A program made the translations under genes and the position numbers. The notes under the pieces are model-generated. The model was not told the origin of the DNA. It made no database searches and saw only the letters and a list, made by a program, of their open reading frames with translations. A stretch of 64,000 bases of DNA from Kordia sp050633145 (lineage in GTDB: Bacteria; Bacteroidota; Bacteroidia; Flavobacteriales; Flavobacteriaceae): the NCBI RefSeq assembly GCF_050633145.1, contig NZ_JBOEFY010000080.1, positions 30,739-94,738 of the forward strand, read 5' to 3'. Shown in pieces: positions 1-7,407 of the stretch. How positions within the stretch are numbered: the first letter of the stretch is position 1; each line of letters opens with the position of its first letter.

Positions 1-45
1 AATGTAGAAAGATTGTATCGAGAAGTATCTGAAAACTAATAGCTG

Positions 46-99
46 TTTTCGATACATTTTTATGTTCACTTCGCTACATAAAAACACTCGAACTGACGG
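46..99. repeat. Intergenic interspersed repeat, copy 1
   Basis: An intergenic motif of the form TCGATACA, then a T-rich/A-rich stretch, then CACTCGAACTGACG. Related copies lie at 28531-28579, 49270-49323 and 59402-59445. Just upstream, bases 12-27 carry ATTGTATCGAGAAGTA, the reverse complement of the start of the copy at 49270. The T-run and A-run could pair into a hairpin. No coding function is seen. Confidence 0.55.
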
Positions 100-131
100 T
101 TAGCGTTTCAACTTCAAGTTCAGTTTCAGTT

Positions 132-1343
132 TTAAGCCATGCTAAAAAACTCTAGGTCTTTTTTGTATATATTTTCTAAGCTCGACATGTCTAATGTGTT
201 CAAATAGTCAATAATTTCGAGTGCATCCATTTTGGAAATACTATCATCATACATACTCGGAATCAATTCCATCATGGTATTTTGTATGTGTGAAATAATC
301 ATAATCATATCTTCACAATACACGGAAGGATTATTGAAGCCATTTTCTTTTTTGTGACGATGTACCAAACGTCCACCTTTGCAAATTGAAGCTACAGGAC
401 ATTCCAAACATTTAGTACAAAGTTTTTCGGTGCTGTCTTCAAAATATAATTTTCCTAACGGTAATTCGGTAATATCTTTAAAATCATTCGTAAAAATATT
501 CATGTTGGTTTTGGTAAAGCTCTCACCACAACCTTTCAAAGAATCAATTGCTTCAATGTCACCATTGGTTTCTATGACAAGTGCATGTGCTTCATGACGC
601 TTCATTTTCTTTGAACCTAAAATAGCATTGGTCAATCCATTAAAAAATGGAATAATAGGACGATCGGGATCATTTATCCAAAAATCATAGAGTTCAATCA
701 ACCATTTTCCCATAGCTTTTGGTTCGTACGGGAAACTGTCATGTGTATAATCGGGCAAAAGGAAATTCACATAATCAGAAGAAATATCGGTTAAATGTTT
801 ATATGTAGTTGTTGCCGATTCGTCAATATTCATCACACTAATTACAGAAACAAAACCTAATTTTCGTTTGAGTAGCTTTAATCCACGAATTACATCATCA
901 TAACTGCCATTCTCTTTATGATCTTTTCGATACATATCATGTGCTTTCTTAGTACCATCTAAACTCACACCTGGAAATATTCGATTTTCTTTTAGCACAG
1001 CTGCCCATTCTTCATCAATTAAAACACCATTGGTTTGTATATTATATTCAAAAGCAGTGTCTGGGAATTGTTCTTTTAAAACTTCAGCTTGACGGATAAA
1101 CTTCCCAAAAAAAGTTTTATCAATTAGCAAAGGTTCACCGCCGTGAAATGTATATGTAAATATTTCTTGCGGATATTCTTTTAGATAATTTTCCACACGT
1201 TTAATAATTTGCGGAATCATACTTTCTTTCATGAACTTTGGTTGATTTCGAAAAGAAGAATCTCCCAAATTATACATAAAACAGTAGGAGCAATTTAAAT
1301 TACATCTACTGGCAACTTTTAAAACTAATCGATTGAAATGCAT
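132..1343 (-). CDS. Radical SAM/SPASM peptide maturase (cyclophane-type family)
   Basis: This is a radical SAM enzyme that probably modifies the small peptide encoded just upstream (1443-1676). The ATG at 1343 is preferred over a TTG at 1406 because it puts the [4Fe-4S] motif CNLNCSYC (C14, C18, C21) right after a short first strand, as is usual. The motifs FHGGEPLL, QTNGVLID and SLDG are standard SAM-barrel elements. The C-terminal SPASM region reads CTKCLECPVASICKGGRLVH, followed by NGFNNPSVYCED. That pattern resembles the GrrM/FxsB-type enzymes, which make three-residue cyclophanes; this placement is by resemblance only. The gap to the precursor is about 100 bases on the same strand, so co-transcription is likely. 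Sulfatase maturases are related, but no sulfatase is nearby and a Gly-Gly peptide is. The exact chemistry is not shown by the sequence. Confidence 0.85.
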   Translation of the reverse strand: MHFNRLVLKVASRCNLNCSYCFMYNLGDSSFRNQPKFMKESMIPQIIKRVENYLKEYPQEIFTYTFHGGEPLLIDKTFFGKFIRQAEVLKEQFPDTAFEYNIQTNGVLIDEEWAAVLKENRIFPGVSLDGTKKAHDMYRKDHKENGSYDDVIRGLKLLKRKLGFVSVISVMNIDESATTTYKHLTDISSDYVNFLLPDYTHDSFPYEPKAMGKWLIELYDFWINDPDRPIIPFFNGLTNAILGSKKMKRHEAHALVIETNGDIEAIDSLKGCGESFTKTNMNIFTNDFKDITELPLGKLYFEDSTEKLCTKCLECPVASICKGGRLVHRHKKENGFNNPSVYCEDMIMIISHIQNTMMELIPSMYDDSISKMDALEIIDYLNTLDMSSLENIYKKDLEFFSMA

Positions 1344-1442
1344 AGTGTGAAATTTGTGGTGAAACTTAAAAAAGGTAACAGTTGCCCAACGTGTTAGACT
1401 AAACAAAATGTTATTGGTTATTGAGCAACTGTTAGGTATTAA

Positions 1443-1676
1443 TTATCCGTGAGTTCTTCTCTCAGCAGGTCTTGCAGGATATGTTCCATTTTTAAGACAT
1501 TCTTGAACTCCATCATGCCAGTAATATCCGTCTGGACATCTTGGTCCACCGCCACCAGTTGGGATATGTGTTTCATCTGGAATATCTTGAGCACCTCCAA
1601 AAATAGCGTTTAAATCTTCAATTTGCTTTTCAGATAAAGCATCTACAGTTTTGTTTAAAAAAAACTTTTTTTTCAT
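1443..1676 (-). CDS. Gly-Gly leader precursor peptide for radical SAM maturase
   Basis: A 77-residue peptide. Its N-terminal half (LNKTVDALSEKQIEDLNAIF) looks like an amphipathic leader ending in Gly-Gly at residues 27-28, the usual cut site for a C39-type peptidase. The core is rich in Gly and Pro, has two Cys (C47, C60) and an aromatic patch GYYWHDG (residues 50-56). If the partner enzyme makes three-residue cyclophanes, W53-H54-D55 fits an aromatic-x-Asp target; that is inference. The peptide lies directly upstream of the radical SAM gene, which is the main reason to call it a substrate. No dedicated transporter or peptidase is in the window. The final product and its activity are unknown. 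Confidence 0.75.
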   Translation of the reverse strand: MKKKFFLNKTVDALSEKQIEDLNAIFGGAQDIPDETHIPTGGGGPRCPDGYYWHDGVQECLKNGTYPARPAERRTHG

Positions 1677-1784
1677 AATAGTTTGATTGTAGTGGTCTCT
1701 ACTCTAATATTTAAAATGGCTTTTTGAGTTCCTCCATTGGTGAATTAATTCTTTTTTAATGTACGGCGGTTTTATGCTGTAAAA

Positions 1785-1822
1785 CAAAGATATTAGGTGC
1801 GGTTTTATAAAATATCATCAAA
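1785..1822 (-). promoter_or_regulatory. Possible promoter for the radical SAM peptide operon
   Basis: On the minus strand TATCTTTG (1785-1792) matches the Bacteroidota -7 element TAnnTTTG. A TTTG lies at 1819-1822, but the 26-base spacing is longer than usual, so only the -7 part is convincing. It would give a leader of about 100 bases before the start at 1676. Confidence 0.35.
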
Positions 1823-1845
1823 AATAAATTGCTTTAAAAGCCATA

Positions 1846-1880
1846 TTTGTAAAGGATTGCCAATAAAAAGTGTAGTTTTG
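1846..1880 (+). promoter_or_regulatory. Probable porQ promoter
   Basis: TTTG at 1846-1849 and TAGTTTTG at 1873-1880, with 23 bases between, match the Bacteroidota -33/-7 promoter. Transcription would start near 1887, about 100 bases before porQ. The 312-base gap between the divergent genes (1677-1988) otherwise shows only AT-rich sequence. Confidence 0.45.
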
Positions 1881-1988
1881 TCGCTGAAAAAAATCAATTA
1901 AAAGAAAATCTAGTATTTTTTTGAAAAACGTATAAAATATTTATCATATCTAAACGTTTTGATTAAAGATTTTAGTTACTTTGTACAC

Positions 1989-3008
1989 ATGCAGAAAAAG
2001 ATCCTCTTTTCCTTTTTTTTGTTTATAACTACGCTGGCTTCCGCGCAAATCGGAGGAAGATACACGTATCAGTTTTTAAACCTAATCTCTTCACCAAGAC
2101 AAGCTGCTCTTGGCGGAAAGATCATTACTAATTATGATAAAGACGTAAATCAAGCACTATACAACCCAGCAACTATCAATTATAGAATGGACAATCATTT
2201 GTCTGTAAACTATGTAAATTATTTGGGAGATGTAAATTATGGTTCTGCTGCGTATGCCTATACTTGGGACAGAAGAGTACAAACATTGCATGCAGGTGTA
2301 ACATATGTTTCTTATGGTCAATTTGACGGATACGATGAACAAGGAAATTCCACAGGAAGTTTTACAGGAAATGAAGTCGCTTTGTCTTTGGGATATGCAT
2401 ATAACATTCCTTGGACAGATATTCATATTGGCGCCAATGCAAAATTTATCAATTCAAAACTAGAGCAATACAACTCTTTTGGTGGAGCTGTAGACTTGGG
2501 GATTATGTATATTAATGAAAAATTGGAATTTAATGTCGCTTTAGTGGCCAGAAACTTAGGATTTCAATTTACTACTTATGCAGGTGTACAAGAAAAATTG
2601 CCTTTTGAGTTAATTTTAGGATTGTCACAAAAACTAGAACACGTTCCTATTCGTTGGCACGTAACTTTTGAAAATTTGCAAGAATGGAATATTGCATTTG
2701 CCAATCCGAATAGAGCAGAACAATCTATTGAAGGAGGCGTAACGGAAGAAAAAGTTACATTCTTTAAAAACTTAATTCGTCGTACGATTGTTGGAATGGA
2801 ATTGTTTCCAGACAGAGGATTTAACATTCGATTGGGTTACAACTTCCGTAGAGGAGAAGAGTTGAAAATTATTGATCAACGAAATTTCTCTGGAGTTACT
2901 GCAGGATTCGGACTTCGAATCAACAAACTAAAATTTGATTATACCTATGCACGTTATTCGATTGCAGCAAACACAAGTATGTTTGGTGTAACGATCAATT
3001 TGCAGTAA
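1989..3008 (+). CDS. porQ: Type IX secretion system protein PorQ
   Basis: An outer-membrane beta-barrel protein of the type IX secretion system, which exports proteins with C-terminal sorting domains across the outer membrane of Bacteroidota. The ATG at 1989 gives a clean signal peptide (KKILFSFFLFITTLASAQ); the longer TTG start at 1959 would spoil it. The mature start GGRYTYQFLNLISSPRQAAL and the repeated amphipathic strands are typical of PorQ. The C terminus FGVTINLQ is a barrel-closing strand. It sits just before cmk, a pairing I know from other Flavobacteriia. Several likely cargo proteins with sorting tails are encoded later in the window (21.4-28.3 and 36.8-39.3 kb). Confidence 0.85.
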   Translation: MQKKILFSFFLFITTLASAQIGGRYTYQFLNLISSPRQAALGGKIITNYDKDVNQALYNPATINYRMDNHLSVNYVNYLGDVNYGSAAYAYTWDRRVQTLHAGVTYVSYGQFDGYDEQGNSTGSFTGNEVALSLGYAYNIPWTDIHIGANAKFINSKLEQYNSFGGAVDLGIMYINEKLEFNVALVARNLGFQFTTYAGVQEKLPFELILGLSQKLEHVPIRWHVTFENLQEWNIAFANPNRAEQSIEGGVTEEKVTFFKNLIRRTIVGMELFPDRGFNIRLGYNFRRGEELKIIDQRNFSGVTAGFGLRINKLKFDYTYARYSIAANTSMFGVTINLQ

Positions 3009-3045
3009 GAAGACACTTTACAAGGTCAAAAAAAGAATGCCGATC

Positions 3046-3735
3046 ATGAAAAAAATTACAATTGCCATTGATGGTTTCTCATCTACTGGGAAAAGTACGA
3101 TTGCCAAACAACTTGCTAAAACTTTAGAGTATATATATGTAGATACTGGCGCTATGTATCGTGCAGTAACCTTGTATGCACTTCGTAAAAAGTATATTGA
3201 TGCGACCAATTTTTCTATTAATGATTTGGTAGAAGATTTAGATAATATTCACCTTCACTTTACATATAATGAGTCATTAGGTTTCGCCGAAATGTACTTG
3301 AATGATGAAAATGTAGAGAACGAAATAAGAACCTTACGAGTTTCTGACTATGTTAGTAAAGTGGCTGCCGTTCCTGAAGTTCGGTATCAGTTGGTAAAAC
3401 AACAACAAAAAATGGGAGAAGACAAAGGAATTGTAATGGATGGAAGAGATATTGGAACCGTTGTATTTCCCGATGCAGAATTAAAACTATTCATGACAGC
3501 TTCTCCAGAAAAAAGAGCCATGCGTCGCTACAAAGAATTAATTGAAAAAGGTGATGAGGTAAAATATGAAGATGTATTACGAAATGTTCAAAACAGAGAT
3601 TATATAGATTCGCATCGAGAAGATTCGCCGTTACGACAAGCAGAAGGTGCCGTTGCTATTGACAATAGTGATATGGGATTAAAAGAGCAATTTGAACGTA
3701 TTCTGAATTTGGTAAAACGAACTATAAACGAATGA
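3046..3735 (+). CDS. cmk: Cytidylate kinase
   Basis: Transfers phosphate from ATP to CMP or dCMP in cytosolic nucleotide salvage and synthesis. The start at 3046 (MKKITIAIDG) is preferred over 3037 because it matches the family N terminus. The P-loop FSSTGKST lies at residues 11-18, followed by DTGAMYRAV and the family motif MDGRDIGTVVFPDAELKLF. RRYKE and NRDYIDSHREDSPL form the lid and substrate region. The length of 229 residues is normal. It follows porQ by 37 bases and is probably co-transcribed. In many bacteria cmk lies directly before rpsA; here a lipoprotein gene and a reversed LysM gene separate them. Confidence 0.95.
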   Translation: MKKITIAIDGFSSTGKSTIAKQLAKTLEYIYVDTGAMYRAVTLYALRKKYIDATNFSINDLVEDLDNIHLHFTYNESLGFAEMYLNDENVENEIRTLRVSDYVSKVAAVPEVRYQLVKQQQKMGEDKGIVMDGRDIGTVVFPDAELKLFMTASPEKRAMRRYKELIEKGDEVKYEDVLRNVQNRDYIDSHREDSPLRQAEGAVAIDNSDMGLKEQFERILNLVKRTINE

Positions 3736-3837
3736 AAGTTAATGCGGTTCAATAAAAACACACTATAATTAGTACTTTTTGAAATACTTTTTTTTATTTA
3801 GCTTTTTAGAAAGAAATCACATAAGCCCATACATAAT

Positions 3838-4836
3838 ATGAAAACTTCCAAACAGATATTTTTAATATCTATCAATATTTTTATTGTATTTCTAGTGTCT
3901 TCATGCGCAAAAAATAAAAATCATGAAACTCAATCATATACTTCACAAGAAGGAACTGACGTAGAGACTAATACTTTAACTGGAGAATTTAAAAAATGTT
4001 ATGTGACTTTCGATCCTGTAGGTCATAAAGGTAATCATTTGTTTAAAGTATATACGCAAAGTAGCACAAAACCTGAATATTACTGGGGTTTTTCCATTGT
4101 TCGTGAGAAGGATTTATCAGATGATGTATATTCAGATCAATATAGAATAATTTACTGTAAAGAATTTACATTTAGCGGAAGAGAAATGCTTTCAACAGGA
4201 TCTACATTGCTACATTATGGAGAATCTGAATTTACATATAAAAGATTAGGAGCTTCAGAACCTACAGGTGGATTTCATGGGAGAGAAAAATTTACAGAAA
4301 TAAGCTTTCTTATAGATGGTAATTTAATAAATGATAGTACTACTGAATTTAAAATGAGAGGATGCAAAAGTTTTACATTTATGCAAAAAAGTATTATGTA
4401 TAGAGAAGACAACGCACACACGGAAGATGCTACGCATTTAAAAACAACAAAAATCTCAGATGGTGGATACTTTACAAAAAATACAATTACAGCTAAAGAT
4501 ATGATCCCGATGAATACTTGTTTTGGGTCTATAGCATCAGTTAGTATTGATGTGGCAAAACAAGGGTCTGTCGATAATCAGGAAAATACTGTTCGTTTTA
4601 ATCAAAATGGGAAAAGAAAACTAGAAGGATATAATGATGTATTATTTGTTTGGAACGATACAAAAAAGTTATCTGCAAATATAGAAAGCAAGTTCAGCAT
4701 ATACAATAAGTATGCTACTCAATACATCTCGGATACTAAAGATTATAAGAAGTACTACAGGTACTTTCAAAATATTAATTTAAATAAAGGACAATCTTGG
4801 TCTTTTGAAACAAAAGTTATTTTTGATAAATTATAA
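3838..4836 (+). CDS. Uncharacterised lipoprotein
   Basis: A 332-residue lipoprotein: a hydrophobic N terminus ends in the lipobox LVSSC (Cys at about residue 23), followed by a charged, disordered stretch and then a soluble domain rich in beta-strand-like sequence. I do not recognise the family. The single visible domain has several aromatic and basic segments and no catalytic motif I can name. It stands alone, with a near-match to the promoter -7 element (TACTTTTTG, about 3772-3780) upstream and a strong hairpin terminator directly downstream. It interrupts the common cmk-rpsA arrangement, so it may be a later insertion. Confidence 0.7.
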   Translation: MKTSKQIFLISINIFIVFLVSSCAKNKNHETQSYTSQEGTDVETNTLTGEFKKCYVTFDPVGHKGNHLFKVYTQSSTKPEYYWGFSIVREKDLSDDVYSDQYRIIYCKEFTFSGREMLSTGSTLLHYGESEFTYKRLGASEPTGGFHGREKFTEISFLIDGNLINDSTTEFKMRGCKSFTFMQKSIMYREDNAHTEDATHLKTTKISDGGYFTKNTITAKDMIPMNTCFGSIASVSIDVAKQGSVDNQENTVRFNQNGKRKLEGYNDVLFVWNDTKKLSANIESKFSIYNKYATQYISDTKDYKKYYRYFQNINLNKGQSWSFETKVIFDKL

Positions 4837-4844
4837 AGAATAAA

Positions 4845-4869
4845 AAAAGCTTCCAATTTGGAAGCTTTT
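4845..4869. terminator. Bidirectional terminator, lipoprotein/LysM genes
   Basis: AAAAGCTTCC and its complement GGAAGCTTTT pair around a short AATTT loop, with A- and T-runs on either side. It lies between convergent genes and can serve both strands. Confidence 0.85.
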
Positions 4870-4889
4870 GTCTTTTATACATGCTCTAT

Positions 4890-5273
4890 TTATGATAAAT
4901 GTGGAATTACTAATTCTTGTCCTGGATGAATTACATCTGGATTGTCAAGAATATCACCATTTGCTTTAAAAATAGCATGGTATTGACCTGCTTTTCCATA
5001 ATACTGTTTTGCAATTTTACCTAAAGTATCTCCGCTTGCTACAGTGTGGCGGTGAAAAACAGACTCATCAGCAACTTCAATGTGCGCTTCTATGTCCGGT
5101 GCCATTTCTCCACCAAGTTCTTTGATTTTGTCCCACATCAAGTTTTTCTCATATTGCGTACCTGCTGTACCACTTACTTTTAATACACCATCTACTTCTT
5201 CTACATTTCCATTTTGAATATTTAACTCTTGTCCAAGATCTAAAACTCCTTGATATTTCGCTTTTACACTCAT
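4890..5273 (-). CDS. LysM domain protein
   Basis: A 127-residue protein with no signal peptide. The N-terminal 70 residues (including QNGNVEEVDGVLKVSGTAGT) resemble a BON-like segment. A LysM peptidoglycan-binding domain follows: HTVASGDTLGKIAKQYYGKA through NPDVIHPGQELVIP (residues about 76-125). The layout is the same as the small cytosolic/periplasmic potassium-binding or LysM proteins of the Kbp (YgaU) type. The cellular role is not shown by context: it is transcribed alone and convergent with the lipoprotein gene. Confidence 0.8.
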   Translation of the reverse strand: MSVKAKYQGVLDLGQELNIQNGNVEEVDGVLKVSGTAGTQYEKNLMWDKIKELGGEMAPDIEAHIEVADESVFHRHTVASGDTLGKIAKQYYGKAGQYHAIFKANGDILDNPDVIHPGQELVIPHLS

Positions 5274-5419
5274 TCTATTGTTATTTTAATTATTAATAAT
5301 ATAAATATAAAGCAAAAAAATAGATTTTAAGTTATGACAACAACACAATATTTTTTTTCGATGAAAATCAAATTTCATGGTTAAATTGAATTTTTACTGT
5401 TCGTTTACATTACTATTAG

Positions 5420-5450
5420 TTTGTAAATCAAAATAATAATCATACTTTTG
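5420..5450 (+). promoter_or_regulatory. rpsA promoter
   Basis: TTTG (5420-5423), exactly 19 bases, then TACTTTTG (5443-5450): a textbook Bacteroidota -33/-7 promoter. It gives a leader of roughly 115 bases before the rpsA start at 5575, long enough for feedback control by S1. The rest of the 301-base gap (5274-5574) is AT-rich with no other feature seen. Confidence 0.75.
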
Positions 5451-5574
5451 CACTCCTTTTTAGCATGATAGAGAATCAAAAAGGGACAAAGAATTTTTTT
5501 AGAAACATAACAATCTACTGCTTTTACATGCAAAGAATCTCTAAATGAGCGGTATACAAATTTTACATCAGCAA

Positions 5575-7350
5575 ATGGCTGAAGAAAACACAAACACAGA
5601 CGTTCAGGACGTTAAAAATCCTGAAGAATTTCTAGCAAACTTTAACTGGCACAATTACGAAGAAGGAATTGACCAAGTAGAAGACGAAAAGTTAGAAGAA
5701 TTCGAAAAATTAGTAGCAGAAAATTTCGTTGACACAGATGATGATGCTGTAGTAGATGGAACTGTAGTAAGAATGACTGACAGAGAAGCGATCATTGATA
5801 TTAATGCAAAATCTGAAGGTGTAATTTCTTTAAACGAATTTCGTTACAATCCAGACTTAAAAGTTGGAGACAAAGTAGAAGTATTAATTGACGTTCGTGA
5901 AGACAGAACTGGACAATTAGTATTATCTCACAGAAAAGCGAGAACAATCAAAGCATGGGATCGTGTAAATGCAGCTCATGACAAAGGTGAAATCGTTAAT
6001 GGTTTTGTAAAATGCAGAACTAAAGGTGGTATGATCGTTGACGTATTCGGAATTGAAGCGTTCTTACCAGGATCTCAAATTGACGTGAAGCCAATTAGAG
6101 ATTACGATCAGTATGTGAACAAAACTATGGAATTCAAAGTGGTTAAAATTAACCATGAATTCAAAAACGTTGTTGTATCTCACAAAGCTCTTATTGAAGC
6201 TGATATCGAATTACAGAAGAAAGAAATCATTGGTCAATTAGAAAAAGGTCAAGTACTAGAAGGAATTGTGAAAAACATTACTTCTTACGGTGTATTTATT
6301 GATCTTGGTGGAGTTGATGGATTAATTCACATTACTGACCTTTCTTGGTCTAGAATTAATCATCCAAATGAAGTTGTTGAATTAGACCAGAAATTAAATG
6401 TTGTAATTCTTGACTTTGATGATAACAAATCAAGAATCCAATTAGGATTAAAACAATTAAGCGCTCATCCTTGGGAAGCTTTAGATTCTGAATTAAAAAT
6501 CGGAGATCAAGTAAAAGGAAAAGTTGTTGTTATTGCTGATTACGGTGCATTTATCGAAGTTGCAGAAGGTGTTGAAGGATTAATTCACGTTTCTGAAATG
6601 TCTTGGTCTACTCACTTACGTTCGGCTCAAGATTTCGTAAAAGTTGGAGATGAAGTAGAAGCTAAAATCTTAACTTTAGATAGAGAAGATCGTAAAATGT
6701 CTCTTGGTATCAAACAAATGACGCCAGATCCATGGACTGATATTACAACTAAATACCCTGTAGGTTCTAAACACACAGGAACTGTACGTAACTTCACAAA
6801 CTTTGGTGTATTCGTAGAATTAGAAGAAGGTATTGATGGATTAATTTACATCTCTGATTTATCTTGGACTAAGAAAGTGAAGCATCCATCTGAATTTGTT
6901 ACTGTTGGTGACAAATTGGAAGTACTTGTATTAGAATTAGACGTAGATGGACGTAAATTAAGTTTAGGTCACAAACAAACTACTGAAAATCCTTGGGATA
7001 AGTATGAAGGTGAATTTGGTGTAGGTACATTACATACAGCAGAAATTACTGATACAAATGATAAAGGTGCAACTGTAGCTTTAAACGAAGATGTAGTAGC
7101 TTTCATTCCTTCTCGTCACTTAGAAAAAGAAGACGGAAAGAAATTGAAGAAAGGTGATACAGCTGAGTTCAAAGTAATTGAGTTCAACAAAGAATTCAAA
7201 AGAGTTGTAGCTTCTCATACTGCTATCTTTAGAGAAGAAGAGCAAAGAAATGTTCAAGCTGCTGCTAAAAAGCAACAAAATTCTGAGAAAACAACTCTTG
7301 GAGATTTAAACGCTTTACAACAGTTAAAAGACAAAATGGAAGGAAAATAA
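5575..7350 (+). CDS. rpsA: 30S ribosomal protein S1
   Basis: The largest ribosomal protein; it binds mRNA and helps the 30S subunit start translation, especially where Shine-Dalgarno sites are weak, as in Bacteroidota. The start MAEENTNTD at 5575 is preferred over ATG 5545, which adds ten residues unlike the family. Repeated S1 RNA-binding domains are visible, for example SYGVFIDLGGVDGLIHITDL, DYGAFIEVAEGVEGLIHVSE and NFGVFVELEEGIDGLIYISD, each about 85 residues apart; a degenerate first and last domain bring the number to five or six. About 591 residues is normal for the phylum. A strong promoter precedes it and a hairpin terminator follows. Confidence 0.95.
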   Translation: MAEENTNTDVQDVKNPEEFLANFNWHNYEEGIDQVEDEKLEEFEKLVAENFVDTDDDAVVDGTVVRMTDREAIIDINAKSEGVISLNEFRYNPDLKVGDKVEVLIDVREDRTGQLVLSHRKARTIKAWDRVNAAHDKGEIVNGFVKCRTKGGMIVDVFGIEAFLPGSQIDVKPIRDYDQYVNKTMEFKVVKINHEFKNVVVSHKALIEADIELQKKEIIGQLEKGQVLEGIVKNITSYGVFIDLGGVDGLIHITDLSWSRINHPNEVVELDQKLNVVILDFDDNKSRIQLGLKQLSAHPWEALDSELKIGDQVKGKVVVIADYGAFIEVAEGVEGLIHVSEMSWSTHLRSAQDFVKVGDEVEAKILTLDREDRKMSLGIKQMTPDPWTDITTKYPVGSKHTGTVRNFTNFGVFVELEEGIDGLIYISDLSWTKKVKHPSEFVTVGDKLEVLVLELDVDGRKLSLGHKQTTENPWDKYEGEFGVGTLHTAEITDTNDKGATVALNEDVVAFIPSRHLEKEDGKKLKKGDTAEFKVIEFNKEFKRVVASHTAIFREEEQRNVQAAAKKQQNSEKTTLGDLNALQQLKDKMEGK

Positions 7351-7376
7351 TCCGTAACATTTTATCATATATAAGA

Positions 7377-7407
7377 AAGCCGTTTCAATTTGAAACGGCT
7401 TTTTTTT
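7377..7407. terminator. Terminator after rpsA
   Basis: AAGCCGTTTCAA pairs with TTGAAACGGCTT and is followed by a run of eight T. It lies between convergent genes and probably serves both. Confidence 0.9.

Noticed and set aside
1..39. Frame ending ...LYREVSEN and stop at the left edge, as the end of a plus-strand gene
   Set aside because: Only 12 codons are visible and 16 of these bases match the intergenic repeat in reverse, so coding use cannot be supported.
5274..5574. Regulatory RNA (riboswitch) before rpsA
   Set aside because: Only a promoter is recognisable; no known riboswitch motif or strong stem was found.
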